40,593 nt of DNA from Paenibacillaceae bacterium (GCA_004134985.1 REGQ01000042.1:1-40593), one strand, 5' to 3'; shown: positions 19,682 to 29,659, numbered from the stretch's first letter. Notes: generated from the letters alone by a model not told the origin. Translations and numbers: made by a program.

Positions 19682-19951
19682 TTATTGGTTTTCCAGCTCT
19701 TCTTTGCTGACCAGGTTGACTAAAGCGGTTACAGCCTGTTCTGCGTCCGAACCTTCCGCACTAATGTGTACTTCGGTACCCGAGCTGATCGCCAAGCTCA
19801 TAATCCCCATTATTGATTTGGCATTCACTTTTTTGTCGTCCTTCTCCACGAATACCTCGGAAGAAAATTTGTTCGCTTCTTGCACAAAAAGCGCTGCCGG
19901 TCTTGCATGGAGACCCGTCTTCAAACGAACGACCACCGGATGCCTTGTCAT
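19682..19951 (-). CDS. crh: HPr-family protein Crh, retaining His15
   Basis: 89 residues from ATG at 19951, ten bases after AGGGGG. The sequence RLKTGLHARPAALFVQEAN and KKVNAKSIMG follows B. subtilis Crh closely, and the gene sits next to whiA-yvcK-rapZ as crh does. B. subtilis Crh has Gln15, whereas here position 15 is His, the residue that carries PTS phosphate in HPr. Ser46, the HPrK target, is present, and hprK is in the window at 36843-37781. The protein could thus serve catabolite repression through CcpA and possibly also PTS transfer. Whether a separate ptsH exists cannot be seen here. Confidence 0.9.
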   Translation of the reverse strand: MTRHPVVVRLKTGLHARPAALFVQEANKFSSEVFVEKDDKKVNAKSIMGIMSLAISSGTEVHISAEGSDAEQAVTALVNLVSKEELENQ

Positions 19952-20146
19952 GGAAACCATACCCCCTATATCATATTTCATTTCACTATTTTAGATGCCC
20001 GTACTGCTATTACCGCAAGAGCTTGCTTAATCTGGATAGCCAACAGCCCTCTGAAAGATCACGCCCGAATCTACTGCAGCTGCCGACTTGCCGAAATGTT
20101 AGGCGATGATAACACCGAGAACCTCCGTAGAAGCATTTCTCACACT

Positions 20147-20160
20147 ATTATAGCATTATA
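20147..20160 (-). promoter_or_regulatory. Tandem TATAAT boxes upstream of crh
   Basis: Two TATAAT hexamers on the minus strand, 20160-20155 and 20152-20147, about 200 bp upstream of crh. -35 candidates are poor (TTTCAG at 20183-20178). A GGCTGAA/TTCAGCC hairpin lies at 20176-20192, over the end of whiA. Confidence 0.35.
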
Positions 20161-20186
20161 ACACCGCGAGCACTAGGCTGAAAAGT

Positions 20187-21116
20187 TCAGCCGTTCCTTA
20201 TTTTTTCGGCTAATTCGTCAATTTTGCGAAGACGATGATTTACACCTGACTTGCTAACCTTGCTTTTGAGCATATCACCGACTTCAGTTAAATTCAAATC
20301 GGGATGCTTTATTCTGATTTCGGCTACCTCCCGCAATTTATCAGGCAGGTTCACCAAGCCGATTTCTTTGTCAATCAGCTTAATGTTGTCAATTTGACGA
20401 ACCGCGGCGCCGATCGTCTTGTTAAGATTGGCCGTCTCACAATTGACAATCCGATTCACCGAATTGCGCATATCGCGCATTATCCGCACATCCTCAAATT
20501 TAAACAGCGCTTGGTGCGCACCGATAATATTGAGAAATTCGATGATTTTTTCGCCCTCTTTAATGTAGAACACAAACCCTTTCTTGCGCTCAATACAGCG
20601 GGCATTTAGATTAAAGCGATTGGCAAGCTCCGTCATTGCGACACAATGTTCCTCATACAGAGAGGCGATCTCCAGGTGATATGAGGAACCTTCTGGATTG
20701 TTGACCGAGCCGCCGGCCAGAAATGCTCCGCGCAAGTAGGATCTTTTGCAGCAGGTTTTGCGAATCATTGCTTTATCTATGCCCTGATTGAACAAAAACC
20801 CTTCCGATACAATTCGTAATTCATTCAAAATTTCCTGCACTTTAGCAGGAATTCGGACGATATATACGTTATTTTTTTTCAAACGCATTTTTTTTCGAAC
20901 GAGCAATTCAATATGAACTTCAAATCGTTTCTTAAGAAGCGAATAAATCCTTCTTGCAATCGCAGCATTTTCGGTCGAAATATCCAGAATCACCTTTCGA
21001 TTCGAAAGGTTGACTGAACCGTTCATTCGAATAAGCGCGGATAATTCAGCCTGCTCGCAACATGGCTCTGCTTCAATTAATGTCAGTTCCTTCTTCGTTT
21101 GCGCAGCAAAGGACAA
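20187..21116 (-). CDS. whiA: DNA-binding protein WhiA
   Basis: WhiA family: N-terminal LAGLIDADG-like domain without nuclease function plus a C-terminal helix-turn-helix. In Bacillus it affects cell division and chromosome segregation. 309 residues, full length. Seen: [10 protein letters not shown] start, [20 protein letters not shown] (LAGLIDADG-like core, about 128-147), and the C-terminal [20 protein letters not shown] helix-turn-helix. TTG at 21116 follows AGAGGTGA, which overlaps the yvcK stop; the gap is six bases. Confidence 0.96.
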   Translation of the reverse strand: MSFAAQTKKELTLIEAEPCCEQAELSALIRMNGSVNLSNRKVILDISTENAAIARRIYSLLKKRFEVHIELLVRKKMRLKKNNVYIVRIPAKVQEILNELRIVSEGFLFNQGIDKAMIRKTCCKRSYLRGAFLAGGSVNNPEGSSYHLEIASLYEEHCVAMTELANRFNLNARCIERKKGFVFYIKEGEKIIEFLNIIGAHQALFKFEDVRIMRDMRNSVNRIVNCETANLNKTIGAAVRQIDNIKLIDKEIGLVNLPDKLREVAEIRIKHPDLNLTEVGDMLKSKVSKSGVNHRLRKIDELAEKIRNG

Positions 21117-21122
21117 GGGGAG

Positions 21123-22112
21123 TCACCTCTTTCGTTCCATCCAGCTCTCCACCAGCTTGTAAATATGGTGGCTTAGCCGCTCCGCATCATGCCTTAAATA
21201 AGTTCGAAACAACACGAGCCGGTCGGCGATTACCTGATAGCCGCTCTGTTTCACTTCTTCCAGATCAAGATGAACGGCCTTCGCCCCTTTCTCAGCATAC
21301 TTGTTCAGTACCTGAGGGGGGATTTCACCATTATTAACAATGACGTGGTCAAATAAATGATTCCCAACGTGATTGTGAATCGCGGTTAAATGATCCATTA
21401 CCGAATAGCCATCCGTCTCGCCAGGCTGTGTCATCACATTACAGACGAAAATCTTGACTGCGCAAGATTCCTCAATCGTCTGCGCCAGCTTTGGCACAAG
21501 CAGATTAGGCATGATACTTGTATATAAACTGCCGGGACCGATCAATATAGCGTCTGCCTCACGCAGTGCTTCAACCGCTTCCGCAAGCGGTTCAACATTA
21601 GGCGGCTCGATCATGACTCGCTTAATCGCGCTCCCTGCCTTCGGAATCATCGATTCCCCGGTTACCATAGTACCGTCTTCAAGCTCCGCTTTCAGCAGTA
21701 TAGCCTGGTCGGCAGCAGGCAGCACTCGACCCCGCACTGCGAGGACGCGGCTTAACTCGCGAATACCGCTTACGAAATCACCCGAGATATCCGTCATTGC
21801 CGCTAAGATTAAATTTCCCAAACTATGTCCAGCCAATCCAGCCCCGCTGTTAAACCGGTAGCTTAACATCTCTCCAAGCAGCGGTTCCACATCAGCAAGC
21901 GCGGCCAGCACATTGCGAATATCGCCAGGTGGCGGAATTTGCAGCTCATTGCGCAGAATGCCTGAGCTTCCCCCATCATCGGCTACCGTGACAATAGCTG
22001 TAATATCCAACGGTTTTTCCTTTAAGCCGCGCAGCATGACCGACAAGCCGGTGCCGCCCCCCATGACGACAATTCGGGGCTTTGAAGCTGGCTTGCGCTT
22101 AACATCCATCAT
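21123..22112 (-). CDS. yvcK: YvcK/MgfK-type gluconeogenesis factor
   Basis: CofD-like Rossmann protein binding UDP-sugars, needed in B. subtilis for growth on gluconeogenic carbon and for cell-wall synthesis. Motifs: VVMGGGTGLSVMLRGLK (about 15-31), TVADDGGSSG (42-51) and PPGDIRNVLAALA. 329 residues from the first of two adjacent ATGs; the second (22109) has better spacing from GGGGTGAG. Nine bases after rapZ. Confidence 0.96.
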   Translation of the reverse strand: MMDVKRKPASKPRIVVMGGGTGLSVMLRGLKEKPLDITAIVTVADDGGSSGILRNELQIPPPGDIRNVLAALADVEPLLGEMLSYRFNSGAGLAGHSLGNLILAAMTDISGDFVSGIRELSRVLAVRGRVLPAADQAILLKAELEDGTMVTGESMIPKAGSAIKRVMIEPPNVEPLAEAVEALREADAILIGPGSLYTSIMPNLLVPKLAQTIEESCAVKIFVCNVMTQPGETDGYSVMDHLTAIHNHVGNHLFDHVIVNNGEIPPQVLNKYAEKGAKAVHLDLEEVKQSGYQVIADRLVLFRTYLRHDAERLSHHIYKLVESWMERKR

Positions 22113-22121
22113 CTCACCCCG

Positions 22122-23009
22122 TTAATGCCGATCACGTTCAGCATCGCGGTGACTGACACGAACCGACTCCGTATCGCTGCTGCCGAGCATGCGGCCCAAA
22201 TATTCGGCAATCGCCACCGAACGGTGCTTGCCTCCTGTACAGCCTATGCCAATCACGACCTGACTCTTTCCCTCTTTGTGATAAAGCGGAATTAAAAATT
22301 GAAGCATATCAAGCAATTTGACCAGGAAAACCTGCGTCTCCGGCCACTTCATAACATATTCATATACATCCGGATTTTGGCCTGTATTGGGTCGAAGATG
22401 TTCAATATAGTGCGGATTGGGCAAGAAGCGAACATCATATATTAAATCAGCATCGATTGGAATGCCGTACTTGAAACCGAAGGAAATGACATTAATCGAG
22501 ATGCTGCGCTGGTCGAGGTTCGTGAATCTGGAGATGATTCGTTCCTTAAGCTGAGCTGGCTTCAAGTTTGAAGTGTCGATGACCTGTGTCGCCCAACCCT
22601 TCAAGTCCTCCAGCATCCGCCGCTCCAGCTTGATGCCCTCGAGCGGCATTCCCTCAGGGGCAAGCGGATGCCTCCGCCGACTTTCCTTGTAGCGCTGCAC
22701 AAGCACACTGTCCGTTGCATCCAGAAATAATATTTCATAGTCAATCGTGTAATGTTCTTTAATATATTGCAGCGACTCTGACAAGGCAGTGAAGAACTCT
22801 CTGCCACGCAAATCGATTACAAGCGCTACCCTCCCGATTTTGCCATTCGAGGAATCAATCAGCTCCGCGAATTTCGGTATGAGCACAGGAGGCAAATTAT
22901 CTACACAAAAAAAACCGAGATCTTCAATGCTTTGTATTGCAATCGTCTTACCTGCGCCAGACATGCCCGTAATAATAAGCAGTTTGGCGACGGCCATCTC
23001 CTGTTTCAT
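22122..23009 (-). CDS. rapZ: RNase adapter / nucleotide-binding protein RapZ (YvcJ)
   Basis: P-loop protein with Walker A GMSGAGKT (15-22), the family stretch [29 protein letters not shown] and C-terminal [13 protein letters not shown]. In E. coli RapZ guides RNase E to the GlmZ RNA; in Bacilli YvcJ hydrolyses GTP/ATP and its role is less clear. 295 residues. AAGGAGG precedes the ATG. It is co-directional with yvcK and whiA. The NUDIX gene yvcI, usually upstream in Bacillus, is replaced by a ROK kinase gene. Confidence 0.96.
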   Translation of the reverse strand: MKQEMAVAKLLIITGMSGAGKTIAIQSIEDLGFFCVDNLPPVLIPKFAELIDSSNGKIGRVALVIDLRGREFFTALSESLQYIKEHYTIDYEILFLDATDSVLVQRYKESRRRHPLAPEGMPLEGIKLERRMLEDLKGWATQVIDTSNLKPAQLKERIISRFTNLDQRSISINVISFGFKYGIPIDADLIYDVRFLPNPHYIEHLRPNTGQNPDVYEYVMKWPETQVFLVKLLDMLQFLIPLYHKEGKSQVVIGIGCTGGKHRSVAIAEYLGRMLGSSDTESVRVSHRDAERDRH

Positions 23010-23047
23010 TGCTTTCCCCTCCTTTACATGCTTTCGGGGAGGCGGCT

Positions 23048-23998
23048 CTACGACCTTGTTAACAATCCCGCAGCGCCTACAATACCCGCATTATTACCAA
23101 GTTCTGCAGCGACTATCTCTACGCCTTCCTGTGCATTGGCAGGCGTCAACTGCTGGAATACATCCCGAATTTGGGCAAACAAAAACTCCCCTGCGTTAGC
23201 TACGCCGCCGCCTACGATGAAACGCTGCGGATTAAGCACAACAGCTACGGCCGCCATCGATTTGCCCAGATAGAATGCCGCACGGCTTACAATACGCACC
23301 GCAACTTCGTCGCCAGCTTTCGCCGCATCAATAACATCTTTGGCCATCACATTCTCTACCTGTGCCAGTGAAGTGCGGTCGCCGCGGCGAACAGCGTCTT
23401 TGGCCATGCGGATAATGCCTGTCGCTGAAGAAACGGTTTCCAGACAACCCATCTTCCCGCAGCCGCATTGGATCGCTTCCAAGTCAGGCACAACTGCAAT
23501 GTGACCAAGCTCTCCAGCCATCCCGTCGAAGCCTTGCACAATTTTGCCGCCGATAATGATACCGCCGCCTACACCTGTGCCAAGCGTATAGCAAACGCAA
23601 TCCTGCACGCCTTTTCCTGCTCCTGCCCAAGCCTCTCCAAGTGCAGCCACATTCGCATCGTTGTTGATGGCAATCGGTTTTTGCAGCAATTCGCTTATTC
23701 GTTCCCGCAGCTTAACATCTTTCAGTCCCAGGTTGACTGAAAGCTTGACAAAGCCGTTAGGGATATCAAGAAATCCAGCAATTCCAATCCCAACGCCTTC
23801 CAACTGTTCCCATTCGTAGGGCGATTCTTCCACAATATGCCGAACATACTTAGCGATATTATTCACAACGGTGTCTGTGCCTTTTTCAGTTTCAGTCGGC
23901 GCTTCATACGTATGAAGAAGTTCCCCATCAACATTGCAAATTCCCGTTTTAATAGTCGTACCGCCTATATCTACCCCAACGTAGATTTTATCAGACAT
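23048..23998 (-). CDS. glcK: ROK-family glucokinase
   Basis: Phosphorylates glucose with ATP. 316 residues from ATG 23998, eight bases after GAGGTGG. Phosphate motif [14 protein letters not shown] near the N-terminus, [29 protein letters not shown]-like [10 protein letters not shown], and the ROK zinc motif [10 protein letters not shown]. No N-terminal helix-turn-helix, so a kinase and not a ROK repressor. The exact sugar is inferred from family resemblance. It leads into rapZ-yvcK-whiA with a 38-bp gap. Confidence 0.9.
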   Translation of the reverse strand: MSDKIYVGVDIGGTTIKTGICNVDGELLHTYEAPTETEKGTDTVVNNIAKYVRHIVEESPYEWEQLEGVGIGIAGFLDIPNGFVKLSVNLGLKDVKLRERISELLQKPIAINNDANVAALGEAWAGAGKGVQDCVCYTLGTGVGGGIIIGGKIVQGFDGMAGELGHIAVVPDLEAIQCGCGKMGCLETVSSATGIIRMAKDAVRRGDRTSLAQVENVMAKDVIDAAKAGDEVAVRIVSRAAFYLGKSMAAVAVVLNPQRFIVGGGVANAGEFLFAQIRDVFQQLTPANAQEGVEIVAAELGNNAGIVGAAGLLTRS

Positions 23999-24041
23999 GA
24001 CAATGGCCACCTCGATCGATTAGTTTACTGCTACTGTACCA

Positions 24042-24072
24042 ACTATAAGCGAACACAACCGTATCGGTCAAG
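24042..24072 (-). promoter_or_regulatory. Possible promoter of glcK-rapZ-yvcK-whiA
   Basis: TTGACC (24072-24067) and TATAGT (24047-24042) on the minus strand; the spacer of 19 bases is longer than ideal. Confidence 0.35.
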
Positions 24073-24109
24073 ACAACTGCATCTCCGTACAAGCATGCAG
24101 CTTGCTTTG

Positions 24110-24153
24110 AAAAAAAGCCGGCGCAATCGCCGCGGAGCGAAGAGAGCGCCAGC
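24110..24153 (-). terminator. Terminator of trxB
   Basis: GCTGGCGC pairs with GCGCCGGC on the minus strand, with a structured interior, followed by seven T. Confidence 0.75.
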
Positions 24154-24167
24154 TTCAGAGAACGGTA

Positions 24168-25115
24168 TTACAGTGACTCGCTCCAATCGTGTACCATAGC
24201 ACCTTCAAGATATTTCTCGCAGTCCATTGCAGCCATACATCCGCTTCCTGCAGCAGTGATTGCCTGACGATATTTGTGATCCTGCACATCGCCACAAGCA
24301 AAAATGCCTGGGATGTTCGTCTCTGTGGTACCCGGCTTCACAATAAGGTAACCTGTCTCGTCCGTATCCAGCTGCTGATTTAAAAACTTCGTATTCGGCG
24401 TATGACCGATTGCGACAAACACGCCATCGGTTTCAATAACCTCTTCCTCACCCGTAGCACTGTTGCGTACCTTTAATCCCGTTACACCGAGCGGGCCAGC
24501 GATAACTTCCTCAGGGACGCGGCCAAGACTCCAGGATATTTTGCTGTTCTCGCGAGCGCGATCCTGCATAATTTTGGAGGCGCGCAACTCATCGCGGCGA
24601 TGGACGAGCACCACCTCAGAAGCAAATCTTGTCAGGAAGTTTGCCTCCTCCATCGCTGAATCTCCCCCGCCGACAACGATGATTTTCTTGCCGCGGAAGA
24701 AGAAACCGTCACAAGTCGCACAGGTGCTTACACCCCGTCCTACATTTTCCCGTTCGCCCGTGATGCCCAAATATTTAGCGGAAGCTCCCGTTGAAATAAT
24801 AAGCGATTCTGCCTGAAGCTCGCCCTGGCCTTCAACTTTAATAGTGAAGGGACGCTTGGTGGTATCGACTTCATTTACCCAGCCGGTGCGGAATTCCGCG
24901 CCAAACCGTTCTGCTTGCTTGCGCATGTTAGCCATAAGATCGGGACCCATAATTCCTTCCGGAAATCCTGGGAAGTTCTCTACATCGGTCGTTGTGGTCA
25001 ATTGGCCGCCCGGTTCAGGACCTTCAATGACAAGCGGGTTCATGTTCGCTCTTGCCAAGTAAATAGCTGCTGTCAGCCCAGCTGGGCCGGTGCCAATGAT
25101 AATTGATTTATACAT
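24168..25115 (-). CDS. trxB: Thioredoxin reductase
   Basis: FAD/NADPH enzyme that reduces thioredoxin. 315 residues; FAD motif GTGPAG (8-13), redox pair Cys132-Ala-Thr-Cys135, NADPH motif GGGDSA (149-154) with HRRDELRASK, and the C-terminal FAD motif GIFACGDVQD. ATG at 25115 has GGGAGG eight bases upstream. Only 20 bp after the TPR gene, so probably co-transcribed with it. Confidence 0.97.
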   Translation of the reverse strand: MYKSIIIGTGPAGLTAAIYLARANMNPLVIEGPEPGGQLTTTTDVENFPGFPEGIMGPDLMANMRKQAERFGAEFRTGWVNEVDTTKRPFTIKVEGQGELQAESLIISTGASAKYLGITGERENVGRGVSTCATCDGFFFRGKKIIVVGGGDSAMEEANFLTRFASEVVLVHRRDELRASKIMQDRARENSKISWSLGRVPEEVIAGPLGVTGLKVRNSATGEEEVIETDGVFVAIGHTPNTKFLNQQLDTDETGYLIVKPGTTETNIPGIFACGDVQDHKYRQAITAAGSGCMAAMDCEKYLEGAMVHDWSESL

Positions 25116-25135
25116 ATTCTAGTTCCTCCCATAGA

Positions 25136-26878
25136 TTACTCGTGAAACTCTCCGAATTTGGGGAAGATGGAGTTCATCTTCTCCTTAATCCCGCATATTT
25201 CGTCAATCCATTTCACATGTTTGCTTACCGTAGAGATCGACGTGCCATACCGCCGGGAAACCTCATGATATGAAATGGCTCTGCGATGCATCTTCGCTGT
25301 CAAGTATTCCAATGCAGCCGCCCAACCTTCAACTTTGATGACCTTGGGCACGCTTGGATAGAGCCTTGATAGAAATTCTACCCATAGTGTCAAGAGATCA
25401 TGCTGCTGCACCATATCATAATGTTTGTTCATACGCGATAATGCCGTCTCAAGCACGGCTTGCCATTTTTCTTCCCAGATAGGCAGACGGGAAGGCATCC
25501 GATTCGGATCGATGACCGTCTCTTCTCCTTCGAGTACGACTTTAAGCGCGCCATGCACACCAATTGCCCGCAGGACAAAAATAGCAATGCGCTTTAGATA
25601 GTCGTCCTCATCCGGTTCAAGCAGAAAACTTCGGAGCGCATCTTTGACTTCATTGTCGGCAATCAAACCGAGCGCTTGAATGACTTGAAGCTTCGTCTGA
25701 CGGTCTCCATGCCTGAGCGCCCAAAATATTGAAGAGCGCACCAGCGGATCACGCTTCAGATGATCCGGCAAGCTGCCGGAGGTTTTCTCCCACAACTTAA
25801 ACTGCTCTTCAAAGGGCAGGTGGTAATGATAGCTCGATGGCGCAGCCTCTTCGCCGCTGCGAAAGCCGGCCAACTGATCCAGATAGTAGCTGGGTATTCC
25901 CGATTTGGGATCTAGCCGCCCCGCTTGACGCCATAGCCGCTCCGCTTCGCTCCAGCTGCCAATATTGGTTGCGGCTACCGCAGCATAGTGATACAGACAA
26001 GGGTCCTGCTGAAGGGACATGTCTTTGAGCAAGCGCGCGAAATGGCGATAAGCCACTTCATGCTCGCCAAGAATGCCCATGGTGGTGGCAAGCTTGAACA
26101 CGTGCTCATGGTGGAAGGGGTACGTTTTCTTCAATTGGACGACGAGCTCCGCCAAGCGCTCTGCCTGCTCCCCATGCTGGTAGAAAATCGCCATATTGCA
26201 AAGCGCATGAAGATTGCCCGGCTCCAGCGCAAGCACCTCGTCAATCGTTTCCATCCCTTTATCGAATAAACCCATATAGTAGTAGGCCAACGCAAGATTG
26301 TTGCGGGCAGCAAGGAAATCCGGATATTTCTCGACGATCGTCTCGAGAATACGCACCGCCTCGACAAACTTGCCTTCTTCCAGCAATGTTCTCGCCTGAT
26401 CATGCTCATAAAGCCCTTCACGGGCCTTAATATTGCATTTGCGCGTCGGACGCTCCAATTCGTAATGAAGCAGCTCCATCATTTCATCCGCCTCATCGAG
26501 AAACTGTCCTTCCGCATCCTCTTCCAAGTAACGGATCAGCGAATCCTCGGCCGCCTCGTACATTTCAAGATTGGCATAATTGTTCGCCATATAAAAGTGA
26601 CATTCCGTCATTGTTGGATCCAGTTCGTTCAAGATCGTGGCAAGCACTCCATTGGACGATTCATAATTGCCCATCTCCGACATAATCCCGGCCATGTTGC
26701 AATGGTTCACCGGATTGTCCGGTTCATATTCAACCGCACGCCGAAAATATTTGAGTGCCTTGTCATAATGATACCGGTCCAGAGAGCGGACCGCTCGTTC
26801 GAAAAAGAACGTGGCATTCAGTTGTATTGGAATGATCTTGGTTACGCTGCTGCCCGCCACTCGCTTCTTTTCTTTCAC
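25136..26878 (-). CDS. TPR-repeat protein with HEAT-like and HTH C-terminal part
   Basis: 580 residues from GTG 26878. Residues about 15-330 carry TPR-like helix pairs (for example ALKYFRRAVEYEPDNPVNHC and NNLALAYYYMGLFDKGMETI); then a HEAT-like stretch (RHGDRQTKLQVIQALGLIAD); then a C-terminal cyclin/HTH-like segment, HRRAISYHEVSRRYGTSIST. The frame extends to 27001, but a TATAAT box and the ribosome site GGGAGGTG lie inside it, so the shorter start is right; TTG at 26884 is the other option. No enzyme motif. Probably a scaffold or regulator. Adjacent to trxB. Confidence 0.85.
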   Translation of the reverse strand: MKEKKRVAGSSVTKIIPIQLNATFFFERAVRSLDRYHYDKALKYFRRAVEYEPDNPVNHCNMAGIMSEMGNYESSNGVLATILNELDPTMTECHFYMANNYANLEMYEAAEDSLIRYLEEDAEGQFLDEADEMMELLHYELERPTRKCNIKAREGLYEHDQARTLLEEGKFVEAVRILETIVEKYPDFLAARNNLALAYYYMGLFDKGMETIDEVLALEPGNLHALCNMAIFYQHGEQAERLAELVVQLKKTYPFHHEHVFKLATTMGILGEHEVAYRHFARLLKDMSLQQDPCLYHYAAVAATNIGSWSEAERLWRQAGRLDPKSGIPSYYLDQLAGFRSGEEAAPSSYHYHLPFEEQFKLWEKTSGSLPDHLKRDPLVRSSIFWALRHGDRQTKLQVIQALGLIADNEVKDALRSFLLEPDEDDYLKRIAIFVLRAIGVHGALKVVLEGEETVIDPNRMPSRLPIWEEKWQAVLETALSRMNKHYDMVQQHDLLTLWVEFLSRLYPSVPKVIKVEGWAAALEYLTAKMHRRAISYHEVSRRYGTSISTVSKHVKWIDEICGIKEKMNSIFPKFGEFHE

Positions 26879-26914
26879 CCGCAAGGCACCTCCCGGTACG
26901 ATGAATTTGCTACG

Positions 26915-26923
26915 ATTATACCA
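26915..26923 (-). promoter_or_regulatory. Extended -10 promoter for TPR-trxB unit
   Basis: TGGTATAAT on the minus strand, about 37 bp upstream of the chosen GTG start; no good -35 is needed with the TGn extension. Confidence 0.55.
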
Positions 26924-26992
26924 CAGCACAGCTTTTCGATATAGGGCAGATATCACTTCTTCCGATTTGCCCCTTGATTTCCTGCTCATGGC

Positions 26993-27023
26993 AAACAGCA
27001 AGCATGGGATATGCTTGCTGTTT
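26993..27023 (-). terminator. Hairpin downstream of prs
   Basis: Perfect 12-base stem AAACAGCAAGCA / TGCTTGCTGTTT with a seven-base loop, 17 bp past the prs stop. The T run on the minus strand is short, so termination is likely but not certain. Confidence 0.55.
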
Positions 27024-27039
27024 GGGCGGTTGCATTTGA

Positions 27040-27990
27040 CTATACACCCGCATTTTTAAACAATGTGCTGATTGAACCGCCTTGCATGATAATCCTTGTC
27101 GCCTCCGCCAGCATTGGCGCCACGGAAAGCACCTTGAAGCGGTCAGAACAGGTTTCCGGTAAAGCGATGGAATCCGTCACAATAACCTCTTTAATAAAAG
27201 GATGATCCAGGCGCTGCAGTGCTGGGCCGGAGAACAGCGGATGGGTCGCGCATACGTAGATATCCTCTGCGCCGCGTTCCTTCAAGCTCTCAACGACATT
27301 GACGATTGTCGTTCCGGTATCAATCAGGTCCTCGATAATAATAGGCGTCTGCCCTTTTACGTCGCCAATTACATGCGTAATGACCGACTCATTGTGCGCG
27401 GGCCGCTTCTTGATCATGATGGCAAAGGGCGAATCGAGATAATTGGCAAGTTTCTCTGCCGTTGAAGCCCGTCCGGCATCGGGAGAAACTACCACTGGAT
27501 TTTTTATGTTCTTCGACTTCAAATAATCGCTGATCAGATCAAGTGCTGTCAGATGATCCACTGGAATATTGAAGAAGCCCTGAATAGCTGGCGCGTGCAG
27601 GTCAATCGTAATTACCCGGTGCGCACCAACCGTAGTCAGTACATCCGCAAGCATTTTCGCCGAAATTGGCTCGCGGGGAGCTGCTTTGCGCTCCTGGCGG
27701 GCATAGCCGTAATACGGTACGATAATATTGATCGTACGGGCTGATGCGCGCTTGGCAGCATCAATCATCACTAGCAGTTCTACAAAATGCTCGTTGATCG
27801 GATGTGAGAATGATTGAACAATAAATACATCGCAGTTCCGGATCGTCTCTTCATAGTGGACATAGATCTCTCCACTTTTAAAGCGGGATACTTTAATTTT
27901 ACCGAGTGTTTGTCCGAGCTCCGCACAAATATACTCCGCAAGCTTCGGGTTTGAGGAACCTGAGAAAATACGCAACTTGTCGCTGAACAT
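27040..27990 (-). CDS. prs: Ribose-phosphate pyrophosphokinase (PRPP synthase)
   Basis: Makes PRPP from ribose 5-phosphate and ATP; PRPP feeds histidine (HisG), purine and pyrimidine synthesis. ATG at 27990 (MFSDKLRIFSG) follows AGGAGGG; 316 residues, class I length. Motifs: flexible loop YYGYARQERKAAPREPIS, DLHAPAIQGFF, and the PRPP loop IIEDLIDTGTT. The Ala in APAIQ differs from the more common Gln or Met. It lies beside the his genes but in its own unit with a promoter; Bacilli usually have another prs near glmU/gcaD, so this could be a second copy. Confidence 0.93.
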   Translation of the reverse strand: MFSDKLRIFSGSSNPKLAEYICAELGQTLGKIKVSRFKSGEIYVHYEETIRNCDVFIVQSFSHPINEHFVELLVMIDAAKRASARTINIIVPYYGYARQERKAAPREPISAKMLADVLTTVGAHRVITIDLHAPAIQGFFNIPVDHLTALDLISDYLKSKNIKNPVVVSPDAGRASTAEKLANYLDSPFAIMIKKRPAHNESVITHVIGDVKGQTPIIIEDLIDTGTTIVNVVESLKERGAEDIYVCATHPLFSGPALQRLDHPFIKEVIVTDSIALPETCSDRFKVLSVAPMLAEATRIIMQGGSISTLFKNAGV

Positions 27991-28057
27991 GATACCCTCC
28001 TGAGCATTTGAACCTGAATTCATTATGATACTGCCGTTTTATGTTTCGACATCTATC

Positions 28058-28085
28058 ATTATACATGCAAATAGCAATTTTTCAA
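28058..28085 (-). promoter_or_regulatory. Promoter of prs
   Basis: TTGAAA (28085-28080), 16-base spacer and TATAAT (28063-28058) on the minus strand, about 68 bp upstream of the start. Confidence 0.65.
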
Positions 28086-28211
28086 AAATCAATCATCATC
28101 TGCGAATGCAGCCCGAATTTATAGCACCCGCTTTTCCCGCTCTTGCAGCAATTTTCGCACCGCTGCCAAATTAAGGAGTTCGTCTATGCCTCGGGCTGAC
28201 TCGACTTCCTT

Positions 28212-28889
28212 CTAGCGCATTTTATTCGTTGTCGGCTTATTGTGGCGCAGCGCAAGCTCTCGCATTACCTCATCAAGCGACAATCCCCGCTCTCTGAGCA
28301 GTACCATCAAATGGAAGATCAGATCGCTGACTTCGCTCCGCAGCTCATCATTGTCTTTATTTTTGGCAGCAATGATAACCTCAGCCGCTTCTTCGCCGAC
28401 CTTCTTCAAAATTTTATCTACGCCTTTTTCGAACAAATACGTCGTATACGCACCTTCCGGACGCTCTGTATACCGGTAGGCAATAATCGTTTCCAATTGA
28501 TTCAGCATATCAAAACGCTCATTCTCCACCTGCGTGGACTGCACGCCGTCCTTCACCGGGATTTCATTAAAGAAACAAGTATATCTTCCGGTGTGGCAAG
28601 CTGCCCCCTGCTGCGCAACACGCACCAACAGCGTGTCTCCGTCGCAGTCATAGCTGATCGAATGAATTTTCTGTGTATGGCCTGAGGTTGCCCCCTTGTG
28701 CCACAATTCATTGCGCGAGCGGCTCCAGTACCAGGTTTCGCCGCTCTCCAGCGACTTCTGCAGCGACTCCTGATTCATATAAGCCAGCATCAGCACTTCT
28801 TTGGTAATCGCGTCCTGTACTACTGCAGGGATCAGTCCCTGGCTGTTCCAACGGATTTGTTCCTGCCATGCTTGTGATTGTTCGCTCAT
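28212..28889 (-). CDS. hisIE: Bifunctional phosphoribosyl-AMP cyclohydrolase / phosphoribosyl-ATP pyrophosphatase
   Basis: Steps 2 and 3 of histidine synthesis in one 225-residue chain. HisI part about 1-120: [27 protein letters not shown] metal site and HTGRYTCF. HisE part about 125-225: [20 protein letters not shown] and [17 protein letters not shown]. It overlaps the hisF stop by four bases (ATGA), so it is translationally coupled. Last gene of the operon. Confidence 0.97.
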   Translation of the reverse strand: MSEQSQAWQEQIRWNSQGLIPAVVQDAITKEVLMLAYMNQESLQKSLESGETWYWSRSRNELWHKGATSGHTQKIHSISYDCDGDTLLVRVAQQGAACHTGRYTCFFNEIPVKDGVQSTQVENERFDMLNQLETIIAYRYTERPEGAYTTYLFEKGVDKILKKVGEEAAEVIIAAKNKDNDELRSEVSDLIFHLMVLLRERGLSLDEVMRELALRHNKPTTNKMR

Positions 28890-29644
28890 CGTACCTCAAT
28901 CCCCTTTTTGCGCAGGTCGTCCTTCACATCGCCGATCGCAATTTCTTTATAGTGAAAAATAGTGGCCGCTAATCCTGCATCCGCGTGGCCTTCTGTAAAC
29001 ACATCATAGAAATGATCAATGGTGCCCGCCCCACCGGAAGCAATTACCGGAATGCTGACAGAATCTGAAACAGCTCTCGTCAGCCGATTGTCGAAGCCGT
29101 CCTTCGTTCCATCTGCATCCATGCTCGTCAGCAGCAATTCGCCGGCTCCCAGCCGCTCGACTTCCTTCACCCAGGCAAGCGCCCGCAAGCCGGTCGGTTT
29201 TCTCCCGCCGTGGGTATAGACTTCCCACTCGCCCCACTCACTGTTGAATTTGGCGTCAATCGCTACAACGATGCATTGTGAGCCGAATTTGCGTGCGCCT
29301 TCGGAGACGAGCGCCGGATTGAGGACAGCAGCAGTATTAATCCCGATTTTATCCGCTCCCGCACGCAGCAAGCGCTTCATGTCGTCAACTTGCGAAATAC
29401 CTCCTCCGACAGTGAATGGGATCGTAATCTCGCCCGCTGTCCGCTCCACGACTTCAATCATCGTCGCCCGGCCTTCATGAGAGGCCGATATGTCGAGGAA
29501 TACTAACTCATCCGCCCGTTCCCGATCATAAGTCGCGGCAAGCTCTACAGGATCTCCCGCATCACGCAAGTTGACGAAGTTAACGCCTTTGACGACCCGT
29601 CCATCCTTTACATCCAGACATGGGATGATTCGTTTGGCAAGCAT
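28886..29644 (-). CDS. hisF: Imidazole glycerol phosphate synthase, cyclase subunit
   Basis: Closes the imidazole ring using ammonia from HisH. (beta/alpha)8 barrel of 252 residues; catalytic Asp11 ([13 protein letters not shown]), [25 protein letters not shown] with the second catalytic Asp, and ASGGAG. ATG at 29644 follows GAGGAGGGG. Unusually, a 403-bp spacer with repeats lies between hisH and hisF, where hisA would be expected. The KIGINTAAV stretch and pairing with hisH identify it as HisF rather than HisA. Confidence 0.97.
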   Translation of the reverse strand: MLAKRIIPCLDVKDGRVVKGVNFVNLRDAGDPVELAATYDRERADELVFLDISASHEGRATMIEVVERTAGEITIPFTVGGGISQVDDMKRLLRAGADKIGINTAAVLNPALVSEGARKFGSQCIVVAIDAKFNSEWGEWEVYTHGGRKPTGLRALAWVKEVERLGAGELLLTSMDADGTKDGFDNRLTRAVSDSVSIPVIASGGAGTIDHFYDVFTEGHADAGLAATIFHYKEIAIGDVKDDLRKKGIEVR

Positions 29645-29659
29645 ATATTCCCCTCCTCA

